Source of the DNA: Haloarcula sp. DT43
GTDB taxonomy: Archaea > Halobacteriota > Halobacteria > Halobacteriales > Haloarculaceae
NCBI RefSeq assembly: GCF_037078405.1
Contig: NZ_JAYMGZ010000008.1
Location: forward strand, 1 to 50,689
Direction: 5' to 3'
Length of the DNA: 50,689 bases
In this document: one piece after another, positions 25,560 to 32,530 of the stretch
Layout of the letters: the number at the start of each line of letters is the position of its first letter
How positions within the stretch are numbered: position 1 is the first letter of the stretch
Notes under the pieces: generated by a model
The model's database searches: none
Seen by the model: the letters and a program-made list of their open reading frames with translations, nothing else
What the model was told of the DNA's origin: nothing
Made by a program: the position numbers and the translations under genes

Positions 25560-25850
25560 CTAACCCTGATTAACACTGACCTGCTCGCTAACGTCGAACT
25601 CTAACCCACGGACGGAGAACTCTTGTGCAATCTCTTGTTTCTGTGCCGGTGTCAGATCGTCACGGGCAAGGACTGTCTCGACGGCGCTTGCCAGTGTGGG
25701 TACATTGTCGCAAGCATAGGCCACGGCGTCACTCCGGTTACAATCGTAGAACTCTGCGGCCTCTTCCACGGCGTGATACCGATACTCGTTGCCTTCGCCT
25801 GTCCGAATCCGAACACTCTGGGGTATGTCGTCGTCCATGTTCGTGAACAC
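25560..25850 (-). CDS. DUF7692-like small protein
   Basis: A 96-aa protein; the likely start is MDDDIPQ at 25838, giving 92 aa. The pattern PQSVRIRTGEGNEYRYHAVE, AEFYDCNRSDAVAYACDNVP and LTPAQKQEIAQEFS recalls small haloarchaeal DUF7692 proteins, with a ribbon-helix-helix-like middle (NRSDAVAYACD). It may be a DNA-binding accessory protein. It stands alone, upstream of the AT-rich region. Confidence 0.55.
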   Translation of the reverse strand: MFTNMDDDIPQSVRIRTGEGNEYRYHAVEEAAEFYDCNRSDAVAYACDNVPTLASAVETVLARDDLTPAQKQEIAQEFSVRGLEFDVSEQVSVNQG

Positions 25851-26218
25851 GGCCCCCAGAAACCTAGTTATTTCGCCCAGGTCAAACCGCTATTTCGCTG
25901 GTAAAGTAGGGTGAAGTGTTTGGTAGATTATAGTACAGGCGGCTTGAGTGACGGCCCAGGTGTGAATATGAACACGAGATTTCAGCGGTCGTGTTCATAT
26001 TGGTCGAAGCGATTTCGTAGACGTGCAACCCCGTGTAGTCGCGCCGAACCCCGTCGAATAACTTTCTGGCAACTACGAGACTCTCATCGAACACACTGGA
26101 ACAGCGGTATCTGCCTGTTCATTGGTAGGTGAGCCAGTGCAAAATATAGAGTGGCATCCGTCAAATGGGGAACAGATATAGTCTCGAGCGCTGAATTCAA
26201 CTGTGTCAAGTGGTAACA
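25851..26218. other. Non-coding stretch with a perfect inverted repeat
   Basis: Between the DUF7692-like gene and the polytopic membrane protein. It holds a perfect 13-bp inverted repeat (aatatgaacacga 25965-25977, tcgtgttcatatt 25989-26001) with an 11-bp spacer. A 70-codon minus-strand frame (25882-26094) has partly protein-like sequence (LVVARKLFDGVRRDYTG), but I cannot assign it. Confidence 0.45.
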
Positions 26219-27067
26219 ATGACTGCACAGAAGGCAATTCTTCGAAGGTGGATGGGTACCTCAGCCCGTGACGGGCAGGTCCTTCCGATCACCCGATGGG
26301 TCGCACGCTTCATTATCCCGTTTCTAGCTGCGGCGTTTCTGGTCCTCTACGGACTGCCCGATCAGACCACTACGTACTTCGCGTGGACTATCCGACCCGA
26401 GATGACGCCAATCATAATGGGCGCAGGCTACGGGGCTGGCGTGTATTTCTTTTATCGGGTTTCCGCCGTTGACGAGTGGCACACGGTCGCCCCGGTCTTC
26501 CTCGGGATCGCCACATTCACGTGGTTGATGGCTATCGCCACTGTGCTCCACTGGGAAAACTTCAACCAGAGTCACTTCACGTTCGATCTCTGGGTTTTCC
26601 TCTACGCAGTCACTCCCGTCCTCATTCCAGCTATTTGGGCACTCAATCGACGAACCGAACCTGAGGAACTAGACAGAGGCGAGCTCCTTCTTCCACAAGC
26701 GGTGCGGATGCTCGGTGGTGCTTTAGGAGTTATCGTCACTGTCAGTTCCGTCGCCCTGTTTGTTGACCCGGAACTCATGGTAGGTGTGTGGCCATGGACC
26801 GTCTCCCCCTTCACGGCGCGAATTTTAGCTGGATGGTTTGCGCTCTTTGGCGTCGTTAACGGCGTCGTCGTGCTCGACCCGCGCTGGAGCGCCGCCAGAA
26901 TACTGGTCCAAAGTCAAATACTTGGCTTCACGATGGTCCTGATCGGTGTCGTCCGTGTTTGGACCAACTTCGACCCATCGAACGTACTAACGTGGGGCGT
27001 CGTCGGAGGGATGGCGCTGTATCTGATCGCTATACTTCTCCTGTATATCCGGATGGAAACTCGCTAA
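26219..27067 (+). CDS. Polytopic membrane protein, unknown function
   Basis: A 282-aa protein with about eight hydrophobic helices: FIIPFLAAAFLVLYGL, MGAGYGAGVYFFY, VFLGIATFTWLMAIATVL, FLYAVTPVLIPAIWAL, LGVIVTVSSVALFV, ILAGWFALFGVVNGVVVL, FTMVLIGVVRVW and MALYLIAILLLYI. No transport motif is recognised. ATG 26219 is preferred over GTG 26210. Single gene; the region upstream contains the perfect inverted repeat at 25965-26001. Confidence 0.7.
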   Translation: MTAQKAILRRWMGTSARDGQVLPITRWVARFIIPFLAAAFLVLYGLPDQTTTYFAWTIRPEMTPIIMGAGYGAGVYFFYRVSAVDEWHTVAPVFLGIATFTWLMAIATVLHWENFNQSHFTFDLWVFLYAVTPVLIPAIWALNRRTEPEELDRGELLLPQAVRMLGGALGVIVTVSSVALFVDPELMVGVWPWTVSPFTARILAGWFALFGVVNGVVVLDPRWSAARILVQSQILGFTMVLIGVVRVWTNFDPSNVLTWGVVGGMALYLIAILLLYIRMETR

Positions 27068-27433
27068 TTTCCCCTCGGATCGAATCAATTCGTGTTGATG
27101 GACACGCGGGTTGTCTCTTGCACGTTAACGGCTGACACTATCACCTGTCCAATAGCTGTTTGACCAGATTGTGCCAGAGTTGGGTCTGGGAACGTTGCCA
27201 GACCATTCTGTTACGATTAGTCAAGTAACCGTTACCCAGACTACCGATACCGCCAGCCACACACCAGGTTTCGAGTGTAAATTGGGAGGTTTGTTACGAC
27301 TTGTGCAACAAGTCGGTACACAACCAGATCTTGGTCTAACTGATGTCGCATGGGTCTCGTGCTCGCAATGATAGGCTCACTGGCACTCCGCCGCAATTCA
27401 TATAATGTATGCAGAGTTAGAAGCTAGTAAGCC
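27068..27433. other. Non-coding stretch upstream of the PIN toxin-antitoxin pair
   Basis: No gene is supported in these 366 bp. The only clear signal is the TATA-like box ttcatataat at 27397-27406, about 28-37 nt before the antitoxin start at 27434. Confidence 0.5.
27397..27406 (+). promoter_or_regulatory. TATA-like box for the UPF0175/PIN operon
   Basis: ttcatataat lies about 30 nt before ATG 27434, a spacing that would give a nearly leaderless transcript. Confidence 0.5.
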
Positions 27434-27760
27434 ATGTCTCGAACCACTGCCACCATTCCGGATGATCTAACGGACCTCATGGAGGGGGCGGTCAAAGCGG
27501 GCATCTTCGAAAATAAGAGCGACGCAATCCGCCATGTACTCCGGGAATACTTCGAGGAACACGAGAATGCACGGGTTGCGGCTGCTGTCTCATTGTATGA
27601 AGAGGAGCGAATTACGCTCGGGACTGCTGCTCGGCTTGCTGGGTTTAACCGCTTCGAGATGCGAGACATCCTTCGTGAGGAGGGTGTTGAACTTCGATTT
27701 GGACCGGAGGACATGGACGCCGCACGCGATGAAATAGACGTGGCTCGGAATCTCGAATGA
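27434..27760 (+). CDS. UPF0175-family antitoxin
   Basis: A 108-aa protein. An N-terminal ribbon-helix-helix-like part (TTATIPDDLTDLMEGAVKAG, NKSDAIRHVLREYFEEHENA) is followed by the UPF0175 core (AAVSLYEEERITLGTAARLA, FNRFEMRDILREEGVELRFG). UPF0175 proteins are antitoxins of PIN-type toxins. The stop overlaps the toxin start by 4 bp (ATGA), giving translational coupling. It likely neutralises the PIN protein and represses the operon. Confidence 0.85.
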   Translation: MSRTTATIPDDLTDLMEGAVKAGIFENKSDAIRHVLREYFEEHENARVAAAVSLYEEERITLGTAARLAGFNRFEMRDILREEGVELRFGPEDMDAARDEIDVARNLE

Positions 27761-28263
27761 CAGGTGCGCCTGCTAACGCGACCGTTCCCAATACAACTGT
27801 TCTATCGAACTTCGCGCAGGTGGATCATATCGAACTCATAGCGGACCTGCCACGACTCGTCACGGTTCCTGCTGTCCAGATGGAACTCACCGAAGGAGTT
27901 GAAACACATCGCTATCTCGAACACGCATTAACTGCGCTTGAAGGAGATATTCCTGTCGTTGAGCCATCAGCGGAGGCACACCAAATCGAGCAGTCTCTCT
28001 TGGAAACGCTTGACCCAGGTGAGGCTCAAGCACTGGCAGTTGCAGACGACGTTGCTGGAACGGTGATCACCGATGATGGTGATGCACGTGCGACTGCGAA
28101 TCACCGGGGCATCGAACTAACTGGCTCGATTGGGTTGCTTGTCCGTTCTGTTGAGGATGATCGAATTACAGCAACGACCGCAGACACGTATCTTAAACGC
28201 TGGATCGACGAGGCTGGGTTTCACTCACCCGCTCGGGATCTCGATGTGTTCCTCGACGAATAG
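27757..28263 (+). CDS. PIN-domain toxin (DUF3368-like)
   Basis: A 168-aa PIN-like nuclease. Visible acidic and fold positions: PNTTVLSNFAQVDHIELIAD (where most PIN proteins have a D at the first strand, here NTTVLSNF), LDPGEAQALAVADD and TVITDDGDARATANHRG (the DD of the third acidic cluster). The first Asp appears to be Asn (PNTT), as seen in some DUF3368 members. Expected target is RNA. It pairs with the UPF0175 gene and lies next to the origin, fitting a plasmid-stability module. Confidence 0.8.
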   Translation: MTGAPANATVPNTTVLSNFAQVDHIELIADLPRLVTVPAVQMELTEGVETHRYLEHALTALEGDIPVVEPSAEAHQIEQSLLETLDPGEAQALAVADDVAGTVITDDGDARATANHRGIELTGSIGLLVRSVEDDRITATTADTYLKRWIDEAGFHSPARDLDVFLDE

Positions 28264-28319
28264 CGTCAGCATGAACGACTGATATCCCGATCACGCTTAG
28301 TGCAGATCTGGGCGGTGGC

Positions 28320-28613
28320 TAGGTTCGAGTTGCGGTAGTTATTCTCTCAATCGTCGATAATTGTCACTGTCAGCGTTCTCTTCGACCGTGAAATCTTGGC
28401 CTGCTCGTAGGGTTGATCGGTCTTCCTATCCTACCCGTCTGCGTCGTCAGCCCATTGCTCGGCCGCGTCGACGGCGATCGCGTTGTTGGCGATGCCGACT
28501 CTATTCTCAGCGAACGCAACAACGACCCAATGGCGGTTTCGGCAGCGTGCAGCGCAAGACCATCCCAGTCTACCACGAACTGGGCAAGTCGTTCACTAAC
28601 TACCCCAACAAAT
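28320..28613 (-). pseudogene. Decayed third copy of the YYYLQW (DUF6788-like) gene
   Basis: On the minus strand, fragments in different frames match the intact paralogue at 30820: NNAIAVDAAEQWADDADG resembles its DDAVAVEAPEECEDDEDD region, and YEQAKISRSKRTLTVTIIDD matches its YEQAEIARSKGTLTTKTIDD. It then hits a stop where the intact protein reads REYYYLQW. Frameshifts and stops show it is dead. The gctaaccaac inverted repeat sits just upstream, as for the intact copies. Confidence 0.8.
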
Positions 28614-28616
28614 GTG

Positions 28617-28658
28617 CTAACCAACAAATCGTCGGTTTCGGGGCAGACTGTTGGTTAG
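28617..28658. repeat. ctaaccaaca inverted repeat, copy 3 (upstream of the decayed copy)
   Basis: ctaaccaaca (28617-28626) and tgttggttag (28649-28658) are perfect 10-bp arms, spacer 22 bp. It marks the left edge of the main origin region, mirroring copy 4 on the right side. Confidence 0.75.
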
Positions 28659-28698
28659 TCTGGAGTCGGTGTCGGGGTGAAGCCGGGGAACCCGGAAG

Positions 28699-28725
28699 AG
28701 AGACACACCACTCTTTCACGTGAAG
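28699..28725 (-). repeat. Origin-box-like repeat 1
   Basis: The reverse complement reads cttcacgtgaaagagtggtg followed by tgtctc, matching the consensus seen around orc1. It is inverted relative to the repeats directly upstream of orc1. Confidence 0.65.
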
Positions 28726-28902
28726 CTGGTGAACGGCGGAGACCCCTGTCGAACTCCGGCAGTCAGTCAACTATCACGAATCGGTGATTGACAGAAGTAC
28801 AAGACCGTTACCATCTGAACCAGTATTTTGACCTATTAGAATAGTGTCAACGCTTTAGATGAAATAGTGGACTGTTGTTCTAGTAATTACTCTACTCTAG
28901 TT

Positions 28903-28960
28903 CTTCACTCGAAACAGTGGTGTGTGTGAGTGCCTTCACTTGAAACAGATGCAGAGGTGG
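28903..28960 (+). repeat. Origin-box-like repeats 2 and 3, upstream of orc1
   Basis: cttcactcgaaacagtggtg (from 28903) and cttcacttgaaacagatgca (from 28934, only the first half conserved) lie in tandem immediately before the orc1 TATA box. Orc1 binding here could also autoregulate the gene. Confidence 0.7.
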
Positions 28961-28970
28961 TTTTATATAC
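28961..28970 (+). promoter_or_regulatory. TATA box of orc1
   Basis: ttttatatac ends 21 nt before ATG 28992, predicting transcription start within a few bases of the start codon (leaderless mRNA). Confidence 0.65.
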
Positions 28971-28991
28971 ACCTCTTGTGAAAGATTGCCT

Positions 28992-30218
28992 ATGCGTCGG
29001 TTCGAGCGGAAGCAGAATATCTTCCGGAATAAAGACGCCCTGGGGGAGTCCTACCAACCGGAACGGATTGAGGAACGGGATGAAGAAATTGAGGAGTATA
29101 TGAACGCTCTCCAGCCAGTAATCGACGGGTGGGAGCCAAACAACATCTTTCTTTACGGGAATACCGGTGTCGGAAAAACGGCCGTCACTGACTTCCTTCT
29201 CGACAGACTCCAAGACGACGTCGCTGCATACGATGATATCAACCTCTCCATCATCTCCCTCAATTGTAAAACGCTCAATTCCTCGTATCAGGTCGCTGTG
29301 GAACTCGTAAATGAACTCCGACCGTCCGGTGGCGAGATCAGTTCAACCGGGTATCCACAGCAAACTGTGTTTAAAAAGCTCTATCAGGAGCTTGAGGCCA
29401 TTGGTGGGACCATTCTCATCGTGCTTGATGAGGTCGATTCAATCGGTGATCGGGATGAGCTACTCTATGAGCTCCCTCGAGCCAGGGCCAATGGGAATCT
29501 CGAGTCGGCAAAGGTCGGCGTTATTGGCATCAGCAATGATTTCAAATTTCGCGACCAGCTCGACCCCCGTGTTCAGGACACACTCTGTGAGCGGGAACTC
29601 CAGTTCCCCCCATACGATGCGACAGAACTGAAAAACATCCTCGAATCACGTGTCGAAGTCGCTGTCACAGATGGGTCAACCGATACTGGTGTGTTGCAGT
29701 TGTGTGCTGCCCTCGCGGCAAGAGACAGTGGCAGTGCCCGGCAGGCCCTTGATCTCCTTCGGTTAGGTGGTGAAATCGCGGAAAACCGGGAAGCTGAGAT
29801 GATCAGGGAAGAGCACATCGAGGATGCCCGCTCACAACTCGAACAAGAACGGGTCGAAGAGGGAATGCGCGAGTTGACCACGCATGGCCGTCTAGCTCTT
29901 TTGGCAGTTGTGTCGAAAGCAGCCAAAGAGGAAACGCCCTGTCGGACTCGTGACCTCTATGAGGAGTATCGGTCACTCTGTGAGTCGTCTGAAACCGATG
30001 CGTTAGGCCAGCGGTCGCTTCATAACCACCTTTCAGACCTGCGAATGTTAGGCATCCTCTCAGCGCATGAAAATCGAAGCGGTTCTCGTGGGAACTACTA
30101 CAATTACGAGGTTGACGTTCCGTTTACAAGTGCTGTTGAGGCGATGTCAGACGTCCTTCGATTGACAACAGAGATCGAGACAATCCGTGACATTGCCGCC
30201 ATGAACAAGGTTGGATGA
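28992..30218 (+). CDS. orc1: Orc1/Cdc6 replication initiator
   Basis: A 408-aa AAA+ initiator, normal length for the family. Walker A GNTGVGKTAV (about residue 56), Walker B LIVLDEVDSIG (about 148), sensor 1 VGVIGISNDFKFRD, and the arginine-finger/sensor 2 region near PYDATELKNILESRV and SARQALDLLRLGGEI are visible. The C-terminal winged helix follows (RDLYEEYRSLCES, LHNHLSDLRMLGIL). ATG 28992 fits the TATA box; an in-frame TTG at 28986 would add two residues. Flanked on both sides by origin-box-like repeats, it is the initiator of this replicon. Confidence 0.95.
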   Translation: MRRFERKQNIFRNKDALGESYQPERIEERDEEIEEYMNALQPVIDGWEPNNIFLYGNTGVGKTAVTDFLLDRLQDDVAAYDDINLSIISLNCKTLNSSYQVAVELVNELRPSGGEISSTGYPQQTVFKKLYQELEAIGGTILIVLDEVDSIGDRDELLYELPRARANGNLESAKVGVIGISNDFKFRDQLDPRVQDTLCERELQFPPYDATELKNILESRVEVAVTDGSTDTGVLQLCAALAARDSGSARQALDLLRLGGEIAENREAEMIREEHIEDARSQLEQERVEEGMRELTTHGRLALLAVVSKAAKEETPCRTRDLYEEYRSLCESSETDALGQRSLHNHLSDLRMLGILSAHENRSGSRGNYYNYEVDVPFTSAVEAMSDVLRLTTEIETIRDIAAMNKVG

Positions 30219-30220
30219 GG

Positions 30221-30369
30221 GGACACCACCGTTTCAAGTGAAAGTACGAATTAAGACTGGCAACGTTCTTCACTTGAAAGAGTGGTGTGTCTGACGGAAG
30301 ACGTTTCACTTGCAACAGTGGTGTGTCCGACGGCAGGTGGTTCACTTGTAACGATGGTGTGTCCTCACC
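30221..30369. repeat. Origin-box-like repeat cluster downstream of orc1 (four copies)
   Basis: Copies at 30221-30244 (inverted), 30267-30297, 30303-30333 and 30340-30369 share ttcacttg-aacagtggtgtgtc, and two continue into ygacgg. Spacing of the three direct copies is about 36-37 bp. They begin right after the orc1 stop codon. Together with copies upstream they define the origin; a melting region was not identified. Confidence 0.75.
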
Positions 30370-30537
30370 AGAACTGGCTCCTGCCACAATGAATAGCGCC
30401 GCTAAGTATCACGGTATCAGTCCGCGAGAAAAGACGGACGCCCGCAAACTCTTGCTTGGCTACGCCTGCCTCAAGGTCAAGAACAGAGATCGGTGAGATG
30501 ACTCTGGGCTCTTATCGTGGCATTCACCAACACTGTC

Positions 30538-30567
30538 GTTTCAGACGAACCCATGTGGGATTGAAGC
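30538..30567 (+). repeat. Solitary CRISPR repeat of the haloarchaeal type I-B kind
   Basis: The 30-bp sequence begins gtttcagacgaaccc and ends gtgggattgaagc. From memory this differs at only one position from the repeat of Haloferax/Haloarcula type I-B arrays. No second copy occurs within one or two spacer lengths on either side, nor elsewhere in the window as far as I can see, and there are no cas genes. It is therefore a lone repeat and not an array. Confidence 0.75.
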
Positions 30568-30580
30568 TATCTATACGAAT

Positions 30581-30662
30581 AGGGCTCACGCCCTGTCCCC
30601 TGCTGAGAGCTGTGCCGGCGCCGCGGCAGGTGCTGCCCAGCGGTAGCACCAAGGCCCTTGGT
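30581..30662. other. Cluster of hairpins next to the CRISPR repeat (possible structured RNA)
   Basis: Within 82 bp: agggc/gccct (30581-30594, loop 4), cctgc/gcagg (30599-30630), and accaag/cttggt (30648-30662, loop 3). No credible protein is encoded. It could be a structured RNA, or the 3-prime end of an IS200/IS605-type element, whose guide-RNA region is structured. Both readings are inference. Strand undetermined. Confidence 0.4.
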
Positions 30663-30787
30663 TCAGCGCGTTTTCTCTCGTCTCTCGACAATACCGCTCT
30701 TGGAGACCTTGCCTTTCTGGCGATAATCAACACGTGGATTGGTTTCAGGTGTTGCGTTGGTTAGTTTGCTCATCCTAGTTTGAGTGT

Positions 30788-30816
30788 TCACATACACCAC
30801 TGTTTCCGGAGTAACA
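30788..30816 (-). repeat. Origin-box-like repeat, inverted
   Basis: The reverse complement reads ttactccggaaacagtggtg followed by tatgtg, matching the origin-box consensus, just past the end of the YYYLQW gene. Confidence 0.6.
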
Positions 30817-30819
30817 TCC

Positions 30820-31182
30820 CTACGCTGGGCTGACCGGCGCCACGTACTGGCTCTTAACTTTCTCTCCGTCGCGCCACTGGAGGTAGTAGTACTCCCGATC
30901 GTCGATTGTCTTCGTCGTCAGCGTCCCCTTCGAGCGTGCGATCTCTGCCTGCTCGTACGCGTCGTCTATCTTCTCCTCCCAGTCGTCCTCGTCGTCTTCG
31001 CACTCCTCGGGCGCCTCGACGGCGACCGCGTCGTCCGTCTCGCTTGCTCCGAGCGCCACAGCCAGCTCGCTGACGGCGGCGACCGCCTGTTCGTACGCGT
31101 CGCGATCGTCTTGGCCGAGGGCCTCGGCGTCGATCCGCTTCAGCGCCGACAGGGCTTGGTGGGCGTATTCTTCGTCGCTCAC
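30820..31182 (-). CDS. Small origin-associated protein (YYYLQW family, DUF6788-like), copy 2
   Basis: A 120-aa acidic protein. Helical N-terminus (EYAHQALSALKRIDAEALGQ), acidic linker (EECEDDEDDWEEKIDDAYEQ), and the family C-terminus KGTLTTKTIDDREYYYLQW with VKSQYVAPVSPA. It is the best preserved paralogue of 12362-12727 and of the pseudogene at 28320. Origin-box-like repeats lie on both sides (30788, 31254) and the ctaaccaacacaa inverted repeat ends 4 bp before its start. Conservation limited to the C-terminus suggests this part binds the common partner or DNA site. Function unknown. Confidence 0.75.
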   Translation of the reverse strand: MSDEEYAHQALSALKRIDAEALGQDDRDAYEQAVAAVSELAVALGASETDDAVAVEAPEECEDDEDDWEEKIDDAYEQAEIARSKGTLTTKTIDDREYYYLQWRDGEKVKSQYVAPVSPA

Positions 31183-31185
31183 ACG

Positions 31186-31227
31186 CTAACCAACACAATC
31201 CAGAATAATAGGGTTTGTGTTGGTTAG
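31186..31227. promoter_or_regulatory. ctaaccaacacaa inverted repeat, copy 4
   Basis: ctaaccaacacaa (31186-31198) and ttgtgttggttag (31215-31227) are perfect 13-bp arms, spacer 16 bp, immediately upstream of the start at 31182. A half site gttggttag also occurs at 30756-30764. Confidence 0.75.
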
Positions 31228-31253
31228 GCCGAACCCGCCACTATCGATGTGTT

Positions 31254-31280
31254 CGCACACCCCACTGTTTCATGTGTAAC
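31254..31280 (-). repeat. Origin-box-like repeat, inverted, outermost
   Basis: The reverse complement reads ttacacatgaaacagtgggg followed by tgtgc. It is the right-most copy; together with 28699 it brackets about 2.6 kb. Confidence 0.6.
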
Positions 31281-31323
31281 AGCCGAAAAGAACGCCGCTA
31301 TTACCGTTTGGCGACTTATTAGC

Positions 31324-31584
31324 TTAGGCGTCGATGTCGCCCAGGACTTCCTCCAGCGTATCGCGTAGGGCTCTAGCCTCTTCGATGTCTAACTTCGCGC
31401 CCATTGTCTCGTCGTACGCGAGGGGCTTTCGAACAATAGCTTCGAGAGTGACTGTCTGTGATTCGGTTCCGACGTTGATATCGATCGGGAGTTCGGACTG
31501 CTGACTGCCGTTATCGACGTAGCCTTCAATCTCTCGCAGCGTCGTGTGGTTGTGTGCCACGCTGGCGGGGTTAGGCGTTGACAC
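31324..31584 (-). CDS. Small conserved-looking protein, unknown
   Basis: An 86-aa acidic protein (MSTPNPASVAHNHTTLREIE; ends ALRDTLEEVLGDIDA) with alternating beta-type segments (PIDINVGTESQTVTLEAIVR) and a C-terminal amphipathic helix. Base composition is typical of the surrounding genes. No family recognised. It is divergent from the par operon, with a 16-bp palindrome in the shared upstream region. Confidence 0.6.
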   Translation of the reverse strand: MSTPNPASVAHNHTTLREIEGYVDNGSQQSELPIDINVGTESQTVTLEAIVRKPLAYDETMGAKLDIEEARALRDTLEEVLGDIDA

Positions 31585-31617
31585 TTAAGAACGTTCGCTT
31601 ACCCTGCATATTGCAAC

Positions 31618-31633
31618 TATATTCGTACGAATA
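31618..31633. promoter_or_regulatory. 16-bp perfect palindrome upstream of the par operon
   Basis: atattcgtacgaatat at 31618-31633 is fully self-complementary and lies between the divergent gene at 31584 and parA (31691). Probably an operator. Confidence 0.5.
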
Positions 31634-31659
31634 TCGAATCAGTGTCTGACATACTTATT

Positions 31660-31703
31660 TGTATCTCGGATATGTATACAGTATCTGTATATGGTATCGG
31701 TGA
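31660..31703. repeat. par iterons, left cluster
   Basis: Repeats of the type tgtatct.g.atat (tgtatctcggatat, tgtataca, gtatctgtatatgg) run into the parA start codon. The same words recur downstream of the operon at 32948-32986. This is the expected layout of a centromere-like site or autoregulatory operator bound by the second par protein. Confidence 0.6.
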
Positions 31704-32530
31704 AACGAGCGGCCACGTATGTCGAAAAAGGCGGCGTTGGAAAGACGACCAGCGCGGCCCATATCGCCGTTGCAGCGCACGAACAGGGCGAAAACGTCCT
31801 GTTGGTTGACCTCGCTGGAACACAGAACGACCTCGCGACGCACTTCGGCCTCGATCTCGGCGAGGACGCCGAACGGATCGACGCGCCGATCTCCGCAGTC
31901 TTCGGCGACGACTGGGAGTTCCTCAAGGACAACGTCGACGACTTACTCGACCGCATGACCTTCGACACGGACGAGGGCCCCGACCTGATCCCCGCCGACC
32001 CAGGCCTCGGCGGCGCCGACAACAACCTCGCCAACGTCCCCCTGGAGGACCGCTTCGACAAGCTCGACGACTTCGTCGACGACCTCGTCGCGCCCGAGTA
32101 CGACCTCGTCATCTTCGACCTCCCCGGGAAGGAGGACAACATCGCCCTCAACGGGCTCTTCGCGGCCCGCGATGTCGTCGCGCCACTGAAGCCCGGCGCG
32201 TTCGAGCGCGACCAGCTCCGCAAGCTCGACGCGACGCTCGACGAAATCAGCGACGACCTCGACGTGGACCTCGGCCTGACGCTGGTCATCCCCACAATCA
32301 TCAACCAAAGCGAGAACCTCTCCGAAGAGTTCGTCGCGTACGTGCGCGAAGAGTTCCCTGAGGTCGTCGGCCACCCTGTCACGAAAACCGCCGACATCGG
32401 CAACAACCAGGACGAGGGCCGCACGCTCTACGCCGTCCCCGATGACGAGCTGTACTCGACAGGCGAGCGTGCCCGTGAATCGTACACCGCGAACACCGAA
32501 CAACTACTCGACACCCTCACCGAACGATGA
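31691..32530 (+). CDS. parA: ParA-family partition ATPase
   Basis: A 279-aa ParA/MinD-type ATPase. Deviant Walker A EKGGVGKTTSAAHIA (residues 12-26), Walker A-prime region VLLVDLAGTQNDLATHFG (usually a D-P there, here L-A-G), Walker B-like YDLVIFDLPGKEDN, and a C-terminal helix bundle (NLSEEFVAYVREEFPEVVGH). It should drive plasmid segregation by nucleotide-dependent DNA binding. First gene of a two-gene operon with a 4-bp overlap, flanked on both sides by iterons. The start lies inside the left iteron cluster, implying autoregulation. Confidence 0.9.
   Translation: MVSVKRAATYVEKGGVGKTTSAAHIAVAAHEQGENVLLVDLAGTQNDLATHFGLDLGEDAERIDAPISAVFGDDWEFLKDNVDDLLDRMTFDTDEGPDLIPADPGLGGADNNLANVPLEDRFDKLDDFVDDLVAPEYDLVIFDLPGKEDNIALNGLFAARDVVAPLKPGAFERDQLRKLDATLDEISDDLDVDLGLTLVIPTIINQSENLSEEFVAYVREEFPEVVGHPVTKTADIGNNQDEGRTLYAVPDDELYSTGERARESYTANTEQLLDTLTER

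Noticed and set aside
25882-26094. 70-aa minus-strand frame with partly protein-like sequence
   Set aside because: It runs through the perfect inverted repeat and has no recognisable family or start signal.
30538-30662. A CRISPR array
   Set aside because: Only one repeat unit is present and no cas genes; reported as a solitary repeat.
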